Shown here piece by piece: positions 54,483 through 62,436 of a DNA stretch of 64,000 nt; position 1 is the first letter of the stretch; the number at the start of each line of letters is the position of its first letter. The position numbers and the translations under genes were made by a program. Under the pieces are notes generated by a model. That model did no database searches and was not told where the DNA came from. It saw nothing but the letters and a program-made list of their open reading frames with translations. Source of the DNA: Adhaeribacter radiodurans (GTDB lineage Bacteria; Bacteroidota; Bacteroidia; Cytophagales; Hymenobacteraceae); NCBI RefSeq assembly GCF_014075995.1, contig NZ_CP055153.1:3286001-3350000 (forward strand), written 5' to 3'.

Positions 54483-55607
54483 TTAAACGTAGTTATTCAG
54501 CATTACCGGCATTACCAACATTAAGATATTTTCGTTATCATCGTTATTAGTAGGCATTAGTAAACCGGCCCGGTTAGGAGTAGATAATTCTAAATTTACT
54601 TCATCCGAATCAATATTATTCAGCATTTCGAGTAAGAACTTAGCATTAAAGCCTATTTCCATGTCCTCTCCTTCGTACTGGCAGCTTAAGCGTTCGTTGG
54701 CTTCGTTCGAGAAATCCAGATCCTCCGCGGATATTTGCAGCTCACTACCAGCTAGTTTTAAGCGTACCTGGTGCGTTGTTTTATTTGAGTAAATAGATAT
54801 CCTTTTTACGGAACTGAGTAAATCGTAGCGGTCGATATTTAGCTTGTTCGGGTTTTTCATCGGAATTACGTTTTCGTAATCCGGATACCGTTCATCGATT
54901 AAGCGGCAAACCAACCGAATATTTTCAAAGCTGAAGGAAGCATTTGAGTTATTAAAATCTACCCGCACCGAGGTAGGTTCGGCGGGTAAAGTATTTTTAA
55001 GTAAGGTAAATGCCTTGCGGGGAATAATAATAGAAGCAGAATCGCCGGAAGCAACATCGTTGCGCCGGTACCGCAACAAACGGTGCCCATCGGTGGCCAC
55101 AAACGTAATATTGCTATCGGTAAGCTGCACAAAAATACCCGTCATGGCTGGTCGTAGCTCATCGGTGCTTACGGCAAAAATGGTTTTGTTAATAGCCCGG
55201 GCTAATACATTAGACGGCACTTCGATGGAGTTCTGACTTTTAACTGCCGGCACTTTCGGGAAATCCGTGGCATTTTCACCGGAAAGCTTGTATCGTCCGT
55301 TGGCCGAACTTAACTCAATGGTATAAGTTTCTTCGTCGAGGGTAAACGTAACGGGCTGGTCCGGTAAATTTTTAAGAGTTTCGAGTAAAATCCGGGCGGG
55401 AGCCGCAATCCGGCCATTTTCTTTGGCTTCTACGTGCAACTCCGTAATCATGGAAGTTTCTAAATCAGAAGCGGTAATTGTTAACGTACCATCATGAATC
55501 TCGAAGAGAAAATTTTCCAGAATTGGAACCACCGGGTTATTCGCTACTACCCCGTTTATGCTTTGTAGCTGTTTTAATAAAGCGGAAGACGATACAATAA
55601 ATTTCAT
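54483..55607 (-). CDS. dnaN: DNA polymerase III beta subunit (sliding clamp)
   Basis: About 374 residues from the ATG at 55607 (MKFIVSSSALLKQLQSINGV), the normal start; an upstream ATG adds 9 residues and is less likely. The protein forms the ring clamp that holds DNA polymerase on DNA. Three clamp repeats are visible, e.g. FEIHDGTLTITASDLETSM, FVATDGHRLLRYR (about 166-178), and the C-terminal VMPVML groove segment. It is a single-gene unit here, not beside dnaA. Confidence 0.96.
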   Translation of the reverse strand: MKFIVSSSALLKQLQSINGVVANNPVVPILENFLFEIHDGTLTITASDLETSMITELHVEAKENGRIAAPARILLETLKNLPDQPVTFTLDEETYTIELSSANGRYKLSGENATDFPKVPAVKSQNSIEVPSNVLARAINKTIFAVSTDELRPAMTGIFVQLTDSNITFVATDGHRLLRYRRNDVASGDSASIIIPRKAFTLLKNTLPAEPTSVRVDFNNSNASFSFENIRLVCRLIDERYPDYENVIPMKNPNKLNIDRYDLLSSVKRISIYSNKTTHQVRLKLAGSELQISAEDLDFSNEANERLSCQYEGEDMEIGFNAKFLLEMLNNIDSDEVNLELSTPNRAGLLMPTNNDDNENILMLVMPVMLNNYV

Positions 55608-55804
55608 TCCTGTTTGTCTGAAGTGATGAAACAAAGTTAGAAATAATTAGAGTTTTTCCTACCCAAAAACCACGATTGTGGAAATCTTTTGTAACCCTTC
55701 TACTACCCTCTATTCCGTTTCCATTCAGGCTTAAAATCACTATATTTAGTAAAATTTTAATTTTCTTTTTGAGGCTTTAAACCCTTTTTAAGAAAATAAA
55801 ATTG

Positions 55805-57508
55805 TTAAACCTGGGCATATTTTCGCCGCCTGAGATAATATTTACCCAAGCCAAACAAAACCAGTACTATCAAGGGGCCAACAAGATTAAGAAGTTGCCA
55901 ACGTTGCCGTTCTTCTTTTATCCGGATGCGGTCGAGCGGGCGCAAGGTAATTTGCTTTGACCGTACATTTATTAACCCAGATTCATCTAACAAATATTCT
56001 ACTGCATTCATTACCAAATCTTTGTTGGCAAAACGGGTTCGCATAAAACGGTCGAAACCTAATTCGTAGGGCTGGTTATTCTTCGGATTAACTTCGTTCC
56101 GGATGAAATCGCCATCGGAAAAAACAATAAGCTTAGCCGGCTTGCCGGTAGTAGTAATGGGCAGAGTATTGGCGGGCAATCCTTCTGGTAGAGGTCGGTT
56201 TGTGAAAACCGAAGAAAAATTTCCTTCGAGCAAGTACCCGACGGCTTGCGGGCCTTTGTTATACAAAGCAGGTTTTATATTAACCCGGGCTTCGTTTAAG
56301 CTAATGGTAATAGGAGGCACCAGAATTTTGGTGTAACGCGAAGTAAATAACAAAGGCGTCTTTTTGATTCCTTTTACCCGTACACTATCCAGCGTACTTA
56401 CAAATTTACCGTATACGGCATCTAAATTTCGGGTAAGCGGGTGCTGGCTAAAAGTATTAAGTAACGGAAAGTACCGCCAGTTCATTAATTGAGTTTGCGG
56501 CTGATTGCCATATTGCCCGGTTACCACCGGAATTTGCCCCGAATTAATATCCTGCACCAAATCAGCATTTACCCGCACCCCGTACTTAAATAATAAATCA
56601 TCCAGATTAAGATTGTACGGAAACGCAAAATATCCTTGCGGTCCAATACTATCTAAGTCGGCGTTAATAGCATCCAAAAAGAAAAGCGCTTTGCCACCCT
56701 GCATTATGAACTGATCGAGTTTATATTTTTCAACTTCACTAAAAGGTTTTACCGGGCGGGCAATTATTAAAGCACTTAAGGTTTCGAGGCTGGGGACTTT
56801 ATTTATATCTACGCGGTAAACGTCGTAATATTTTTGCAGCGAAGTAATAAAATCTGCCGCTTCCAGATTAGATAATTCTCCGTGGCCATCTACCAGGCCA
56901 ATGCGCTTGCGCTTAGTATTGGCTAACTTGCGAATGGCCGAGGCCAGTTCAAACTCCAGCCCTTCAATGGATTGATTTAACCGTTCATCCGGCGTAGCGG
57001 CCTGATTACCTTTTAACAGCATAACAGGTTCTTCTTTGCCCCCAGCCGTTACTATTGCTCCCGGGAAAACCAGCTTTTCTACTTTTTTATCGCCTTCCAT
57101 GGCAAATAAGTTAGTCGGCTGAATGCCCTTTAAAGCCAAATTGGTATACAGCTTATTTCGCTTTTTAAGATCCGTACCCGCACTCGGGTCAATAAAGGAA
57201 TAAGAAAAATTAGGCCCATAAATCCGGAACTCTTCTAAAGTTTCGCGCACGGCTGCTTGCAAGCGTTTAAATCCAGTCGGAAACTCACCTTCCAGATAAA
57301 CGTCTACGTGCACGGGTTTCGGTAAATTGTGCAGCAACTGGTGCGTAGCCGGCGCCATGGTAAAGCGTTTATCTTCGGTTAAGTCGTAGCGAAAAAAGTA
57401 AAAACCCGATAAAAAATTAAGTAAAATAATTACTCCAATTAATACAAGGAATTGGGTTATATCCCGGCTTTTGCGGCTTTTAGCTGTAGTGTTTTGCTCG
57501 TTTACCAT
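55805..57508 (-). CDS. gldG: Gliding motility ABC transporter component GldG
   Basis: A 567-residue membrane protein. One membrane segment lies near residues 15-37 (TQFLVLIGVIILLNFLSGFYF) and one at the C-terminus (LLNLVGPLIVLVLFGLGKY). Between them is the extracytoplasmic ABC-type region with YFFRYDLTEDKRFTMAPATH, a signature of GldG. With GldF and GldA it forms the ABC complex needed for gliding in Flavobacterium. Its start overlaps the gldF stop by 7 bases. Confidence 0.93.
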   Translation of the reverse strand: MVNEQNTTAKSRKSRDITQFLVLIGVIILLNFLSGFYFFRYDLTEDKRFTMAPATHQLLHNLPKPVHVDVYLEGEFPTGFKRLQAAVRETLEEFRIYGPNFSYSFIDPSAGTDLKKRNKLYTNLALKGIQPTNLFAMEGDKKVEKLVFPGAIVTAGGKEEPVMLLKGNQAATPDERLNQSIEGLEFELASAIRKLANTKRKRIGLVDGHGELSNLEAADFITSLQKYYDVYRVDINKVPSLETLSALIIARPVKPFSEVEKYKLDQFIMQGGKALFFLDAINADLDSIGPQGYFAFPYNLNLDDLLFKYGVRVNADLVQDINSGQIPVVTGQYGNQPQTQLMNWRYFPLLNTFSQHPLTRNLDAVYGKFVSTLDSVRVKGIKKTPLLFTSRYTKILVPPITISLNEARVNIKPALYNKGPQAVGYLLEGNFSSVFTNRPLPEGLPANTLPITTTGKPAKLIVFSDGDFIRNEVNPKNNQPYELGFDRFMRTRFANKDLVMNAVEYLLDESGLINVRSKQITLRPLDRIRIKEERQRWQLLNLVGPLIVLVLFGLGKYYLRRRKYAQV

Positions 57509-58230
57509 TTCCAGCTCTCCATAATTAATTTAGTAGCCAGCAAAAATAAGGCAGCTACGCTCACAAAATAGAGAACATCCCGGGAATCAATCAGGCCTTT
57601 GCTGAGCGTATTGTAATGGAAAGAGACACCTAATTGGCTGATGAGATACGAAGTGGTGCCCCAAACATCAATAGTGGCTAACGAATCAAAACCAGCATAA
57701 ACTAAAAAACAGAAAAATACGGCCACTATAAAAGCAACAATTTGATTCTCGGTTAAGGCCGAAGCAAAAACTCCGATGGCTGTAAAAATGCCCGCTAAAA
57801 AAAACATTCCCAGGTACGAACCCGCTACGGCTGCCGAATCAATATTGCCTACCGGATTGCCCAACGTGTACACGGAGTAGTAATAAATCAAAGTCGGCAA
57901 CAAAGCCAAAACGGCCAGACTCAGACAAGCCAGGAATTTACCTAGGATTAAATCAAAGTCGGTAATGGGTTTGGTAAGTAACAACTCAATGGTTCCTGAT
58001 TTCTTTTCTTCGGCGAAAGTACGCATGGTAATAGCTGGAATTAAAAACAAAAACATCCAGGGCGCAATATTAAAAAGCGTATACATATCGGCGTAGCCAT
58101 AATCTAAAACGCTACTATCCGGAAAAACCCACATAAACAAGCCCGTTGCCAGCAGGAAAACCCCAATGACAATGTAGGCAATCATAGAATTTAAAAAGGA
58201 ATTTATTTCTTTACGCAGAACTGCGAACAT
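57502..58230 (-). CDS. gldF: Gliding motility ABC permease GldF
   Basis: A 242-residue permease with six hydrophobic segments. It opens MFAVLRKEINSFLNSMIAYI, the standard start of GldF and related ABC-2 permeases; TMRTFAEEKKSGTIELLLTK (about 68-87) is the conserved cytoplasmic loop. It pairs with the ATPase gldA, 123 bases upstream, across an AT-rich repeat. Overlap with gldG indicates a common transcript. Confidence 0.93.
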   Translation of the reverse strand: MFAVLRKEINSFLNSMIAYIVIGVFLLATGLFMWVFPDSSVLDYGYADMYTLFNIAPWMFLFLIPAITMRTFAEEKKSGTIELLLTKPITDFDLILGKFLACLSLAVLALLPTLIYYYSVYTLGNPVGNIDSAAVAGSYLGMFFLAGIFTAIGVFASALTENQIVAFIVAVFFCFLVYAGFDSLATIDVWGTTSYLISQLGVSFHYNTLSKGLIDSRDVLYFVSVAALFLLATKLIMESWKW

Positions 58231-58236
58231 AACTTT

Positions 58237-58355
58237 CTTTAATTAAAAATTAAAAATTATGAATTAGAAATTGGTAGTAAATTTTATTTTGATTTTACTT
58301 AGTAAAAAGTTAGAATTTTATTCATTTCTAATTTTTAATTTCTAATTCATAATTC
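58237..58355. repeat. AT-rich element with 18-bp inverted arms, copy 2
   Basis: Arms at 58255-58272 and 58337-58354 are exact complements and are identical to those at 44222-44239 and 44293-44310. It lies between gldA and gldF and touches the gldA stop. Confidence 0.85.
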
Positions 58356-59265
58356 ATTTAGTTAACGATTGAAATATTTTTTCGAGAGATTGTTCTTCCT
58401 GGCGGAGGCCAATTAAGCTCCATTTATGTTCGGCGGCCAAAGCAAAAACGGCTGACCGGATATCAATATTTTTTTTTGCCTTTAAACGGTACGTATAATT
58501 AGCAGCTTGCTCCACTTCCAGAATGCCCGGAATTTGGTGCAATAAACTTACTTCTATAGGGCTCTCAAAATCAACAACTGTTATTACTTCCTCCCGATTG
58601 ATTTTAGTTAAGCTGGAGACGTCGCTATCGGCTACAATTTTGCCTTTATTTATAATAACCACCCGGTCGCAAATGGCCGAAACTTCCTGCATAATATGCG
58701 TGGAAAATAAAACCGTTTTCTCCTGACCAACTTGTTTAATGAGGGTTCTTATTTCCGTTATTTGATTGGGGTCCAAGCCAGTAGTAGGTTCATCTAAAAT
58801 TAATACTTGAGGATCATGTAAAAGCGCCTGAGCCAAACCAACACGTTGCCGGTACCCTTTTGATAAAGAGCCAATCTTTTTATGCCGCTCGGCCATTAGG
58901 CCACAAAGGGCAATCATTTGTTGTACTCGTTTGTTTAATTCATTTCCCTTTAATCCGTAGAGTTGCCCTATAAAAACCAGGTATTCCGAAACATACATAT
59001 CCAAGTACAATGGATTATGTTCGGGTAAATAGCCCACGTGTCGGCGAACTTCTAAAGGTGTTTCCTGTACATCGTAACCGTTTATAGTAATAGTACCCGC
59101 ACTCGGAGGCAAATATCCCGTGGCAATTTTCATGGTCGTAGATTTACCCGCCCCGTTTGGCCCTAAAAAACCTAATACCTGTCCCGGATTTACCCGAAAT
59201 GAAATATTATCTACTGCCCGTTGAGCACCAAACAACTTAGTTAAATTCTTTACTTCAACCGACAT
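58354..59265 (-). CDS. gldA: Gliding motility ABC ATPase GldA
   Basis: A 303-residue ABC ATPase. Walker A is GPNGAGKSTTMKIATGYL (about 35-52), the signature is LSKGYRQRVGLAQALLHDP (about 135-153), and Walker B is LILDEPTTGLDP (about 156-167). The tail after residue 220 is the regulatory domain found in GldA. It powers the GldF/GldG complex. It is probably the first gene of the gldA-gldF-gldG run. Confidence 0.93.
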   Translation of the reverse strand: MSVEVKNLTKLFGAQRAVDNISFRVNPGQVLGFLGPNGAGKSTTMKIATGYLPPSAGTITINGYDVQETPLEVRRHVGYLPEHNPLYLDMYVSEYLVFIGQLYGLKGNELNKRVQQMIALCGLMAERHKKIGSLSKGYRQRVGLAQALLHDPQVLILDEPTTGLDPNQITEIRTLIKQVGQEKTVLFSTHIMQEVSAICDRVVIINKGKIVADSDVSSLTKINREEVITVVDFESPIEVSLLHQIPGILEVEQAANYTYRLKAKKNIDIRSAVFALAAEHKWSLIGLRQEEQSLEKIFQSLTK

Positions 59266-59663
59266 ATACCCGTACTCTCCTCCTGGCCTGGTAAACGCAT
59301 TTATATCTATTTTAACTGAAATACCTGATCTTTAAACTCAATGTAGTTAGTACTTAATTTGATGATGGTGGTTGCTTTTAAAATCAGCGCAAAGATAAAA
59401 TTCTGAATAAATTACGCAGATTTTAGCGCCATCTACCATTATCTTTTATACCTAAACAAGAACGATTTTAAAGCAAAAATTATATACGTTTGATTAATCC
59501 TGATTTATTTAAGTTTGTTGATCCTGGATAAGCCTTTCGCTTAACATGATTTACTAATTCAACCTTGCAGATTTCATTTGTTCACATTACACTTACCTTT
59601 ATTACATAGTAATTTGTAAATCAACAATCTAATTAAACAAACATAAATAATAAGTTTAAGCAA
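59266..59663. other. Intergenic region upstream of gldA
   Basis: About 400 AT-rich bases. It should carry the gldA promoter near 59300, but I see no clear match to the consensus, and no ORF, RNA or repeat. Confidence 0.4.
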
Positions 59664-60377
59664 TTAAGATTCAATATCTCCCAATTGGGGCCGGATTAAC
59701 AATTCTTCTACGACTGCCGAATCAGATAACTGGTAAGTAGCATACATGGCATTCGCCACATCATCGGGCCGGATAAAACGAGTAGGCGGCAAATCTACGC
59801 CTTCCCAACTGGCCGTTAAAGTAGCCCCTGGCAAAACCGCCGTTACTTTTACATTATGCTCTTTTAATTCTTCGCGTAAAACCTTGGTCATGCCGTACAA
59901 AGCATATTTAGAAATACAATAAGAACCTCCATTGGTATAAGGCGTAATACTGGCCGTTGAGCACATGTTAAAAATATGCCCGCTGCGCCGCTTAATCATA
60001 TCCCCAACGAAGGATTTTGTAACAAAATAGGCACTGTACAGGTTAGTTTCAATCATGTGCCGCAATACAGTATCAGGTTCATCGTGAATTTTACCCGGCA
60101 AAAATACGCCGGTATTATTTACCAGTACATCTATTTTAACTTTAAGAGAATGCACGTAATCCAGAAAGTTTTGTAGTCCCAAGGAGTCGCTAAGATCAGC
60201 GGCCCGATAAAAGACTTTACTAAACGTATATTTTTGCTGCAAATCTAATTTTAACTTTTTTAATTCGGTTTCCCGTCGCGAACAAGTAATAATATGAAAG
60301 CCCTCGGCAGCAAATCGTTCAATTATTGCCCGGCCAATACCTTTGGTTCCGCCGGTAACCAATATATATTTTTGCAT
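59664..60377 (-). CDS. Classical short-chain dehydrogenase/reductase
   Basis: A 237-residue classical SDR. The coenzyme loop is LVTGGTKGIGRAIIERF (6-22), NNTGV lies near 87, the catalytic Ser is in FNMCSTASITPY (about 136-147) and the Tyr/Lys pair is in SYCISKYALYG (about 152-162), so it looks active. It uses NAD(P)H to act on an unknown carbonyl or alcohol. Fatty-acid and sugar substrates are both possible. It is monocistronic and diverges from the Mla-type permease. Confidence 0.85.
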   Translation of the reverse strand: MQKYILVTGGTKGIGRAIIERFAAEGFHIITCSRRETELKKLKLDLQQKYTFSKVFYRAADLSDSLGLQNFLDYVHSLKVKIDVLVNNTGVFLPGKIHDEPDTVLRHMIETNLYSAYFVTKSFVGDMIKRRSGHIFNMCSTASITPYTNGGSYCISKYALYGMTKVLREELKEHNVKVTAVLPGATLTASWEGVDLPPTRFIRPDDVANAMYATYQLSDSAVVEELLIRPQLGDIES

Positions 60378-60471
60378 AGGTGTACGATAGTTTTATAAAT
60401 TTCCACGTAATATAGTCAATTGTAAATCGCTTTAGCAGTTTTAAAAAGCTGCTGCCACTTAAAACCTCATT

Positions 60472-61200
60472 ATGAGAACCTTTGGTAATTTTTTACTTTT
60501 TATAGGCGGTCTGTTTTCCCGCGGCGAAGCTTTCCGGATTTTGTTCAATCGCACCATCGATGAAGCTATTCTAATCGGCATCAATTCAATTTTTATTGTA
60601 GCCATTGTTTCTACCTTTATTGGGGCGGTAACTTGCGTGCAGGTAGCGTATAACTTAACCAATGCTCTTATTCCACGATCTACCATAGGCTTTATGGTGC
60701 GCGAAATGACTATTCTGGAGTTAGCACCCACCATTACGTCCATTGTTTTAGCGGGTAAAGTTGGTTCCAATATTGCCGGTGGTTTAGGTACCATGAAAAT
60801 TACTGATCAGGTAGATGCGCTCGAAGTAATGGGTATAAATGCGTCCTCTTACCTGGTGTTGCCCAAGATTATTGCTTCCCTGATTATGTTTCCTTTGCTG
60901 GTAATTGTTGCTATGACGCTTTCTATCGGAGGTGGATACGTAGCGGGTACAGCTACGGGTGCTTTAACGGCTACTGAATACATTGAAGGTATTCGGGATG
61001 CGTTTGTACCGTATAACATTGTATTTTCTTTAATTAAGTCAGTTGTATTTGCCTTTTTAATTTCTTCCATTTCGTCTTACGAAGGGTTTTATACGAAAGG
61101 GGGCGCTTTGGAAGTTGGAGCTTCCAGTACTAATGCTGTAACCAAAAGTATCATTGCCGTATTAATTGCCGATTTCGTGCTGGCTAAACTGTTGCTTTAA
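60472..61200 (+). CDS. MlaE-family ABC lipid permease
   Basis: A 242-residue permease with about five membrane segments and the MlaE pattern: VTCVQVAYNLTN (about 52-63), LAPTITSIVLAGKVGSNIAGGLGTMKITDQVDALEVMGINA, and the loop after it. With an MlaF-type ATPase (next gene) and an MCE protein it moves phospholipids between membranes. The MCE protein is not in this pair's immediate neighbourhood inside the window. A hairpin lies upstream of the ATPase gene. Confidence 0.9.
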   Translation: MRTFGNFLLFIGGLFSRGEAFRILFNRTIDEAILIGINSIFIVAIVSTFIGAVTCVQVAYNLTNALIPRSTIGFMVREMTILELAPTITSIVLAGKVGSNIAGGLGTMKITDQVDALEVMGINASSYLVLPKIIASLIMFPLLVIVAMTLSIGGGYVAGTATGALTATEYIEGIRDAFVPYNIVFSLIKSVVFAFLISSISSYEGFYTKGGALEVGASSTNAVTKSIIAVLIADFVLAKLLL

Positions 61201-61351
61201 GTTGCAGATTATACATTAGACTTTTTAAGGTTAGAAAGATGAAAAGTAAATTAAACGTTTTACGTACCAAACAGTAAGTTTAACCTGACCAATTACTAAA
61301 TCTTACATCACCATCTGTGGTCTATCGACCATAGACCATGGAATAAATAGC

Positions 61352-62131
61352 ATGATTGAAGTACATAATATTCATAAATCATTTAACGGGGCCAAAGTTC
61401 TAAATGGCATTTCCGGTATTTTTGAAGCAGGTAAAACCAATTTGTTACTAGGCGCCAGCGGTACCGGTAAAAGTGTGTTGCTGCAATGCATTGTAGGCTT
61501 AATTAAACCGGATATTGGCAGCATTACTTACGACGGCAAAGTATTTACCAACAACAAACTGGATTTACGTCAGGAAATACGCCGGAAAATTGGGATGCTC
61601 TTTCAAGGCGGGGCATTATTTGACTCCATGACGGTAGAGGAAAACGTAGAATTTCCGCTGCGCATGCAAAGCAATATGTCCAAAGAAGAACGCCGGGAAC
61701 GGGTAAATTTTTGTTTAAAACGGGTTGGACTAGAAAATGCCGGCAAAAAAATGCCTTCTGAAATCAGTGGTGGGATGAAAAAACGGGTGGGTATTGCCCG
61801 CGCTATTGCCCCCAATGCCAAATACCTTTTTTGCGACGAACCTAATTCGGGTTTAGATCCGCTTACTTCCATAAAAATTGACGAACTCATTTACGAGATT
61901 ACCAAAGAATACGATATTACCACCGTGGTAGTTACCCACGACATGAACTCGGTAATGGAAATTGGAGATCACATAATTTACTTATACAAAGGCAATAAAA
62001 TGTGGGAAGGCACCAAAGATGATATTATGAACACCAACATTAAAGAACTCAACGAATTTATTTTTGCCAGCAGCTTAATGCGCGCCGCCAAAAAAGTAGA
62101 CGAAGAGTTAGGTGATATTCAGAATATTTAA
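61352..62131 (+). CDS. MlaF-family ABC ATPase
   Basis: A 259-residue ABC ATPase. Walker A is GASGTGKSVLLQCIVGL (about 34-50), the signature is ISGGMKKRVGIARAIAPN (about 134-151), and Walker B is LFCDEPNSGLDP (about 154-165). The S-G-G-M-K-K-R signature and D-E-P-N-S-G are typical of MlaF. It follows the permease by 151 bases. A TGGTCTAT/ATAGACCA hairpin at 61318-61338 lies in the gap, so the pair may not be a simple operon. Confidence 0.9.
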   Translation: MIEVHNIHKSFNGAKVLNGISGIFEAGKTNLLLGASGTGKSVLLQCIVGLIKPDIGSITYDGKVFTNNKLDLRQEIRRKIGMLFQGGALFDSMTVEENVEFPLRMQSNMSKEERRERVNFCLKRVGLENAGKKMPSEISGGMKKRVGIARAIAPNAKYLFCDEPNSGLDPLTSIKIDELIYEITKEYDITTVVVTHDMNSVMEIGDHIIYLYKGNKMWEGTKDDIMNTNIKELNEFIFASSLMRAAKKVDEELGDIQNI

Positions 62132-62436
62132 TAATAGTAGCAAACTCCTACCGTCCAGAGGCCAAACAACACGCTTTAAGAGTGAGGCGTACTCGCGCTA
62201 TAAATGTAGTAGTTTGTAAAAGTCCTTCCTTGACAAAGTAAATAGGGTAAGATATTCTTAATTTTTCCTGAATAAGGCTTAGGCAAAAGCAGGCAGTGAA
62301 GACATTGCCTATGGGCGATTAAATTCTGGTACCATCGTGTAGCCATCGTTTGTGTCTTCACAAACGATTATGCGTGTAGAACGCAAAAAATCATCCTTAG
62401 CTAATTTTGTCCACTTCCTTAGTGTATTTGAATCGC
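62132..62436. other. Intergenic region with small hairpins
   Basis: About 305 bases. It holds a perfect 10-bp hairpin at 62345-62368 (ATCGTTTGTG, loop TCTT, and complement) and a weaker one at about 62291-62310. Neither has a T-run suited to a standard terminator. No gene seen. Confidence 0.5.

Noticed and set aside
61318-61338. Hairpin between the Mla-type permease and ATPase as a terminator
   Set aside because: The stem is short and no T-run follows; it may be chance or a weak regulatory structure.
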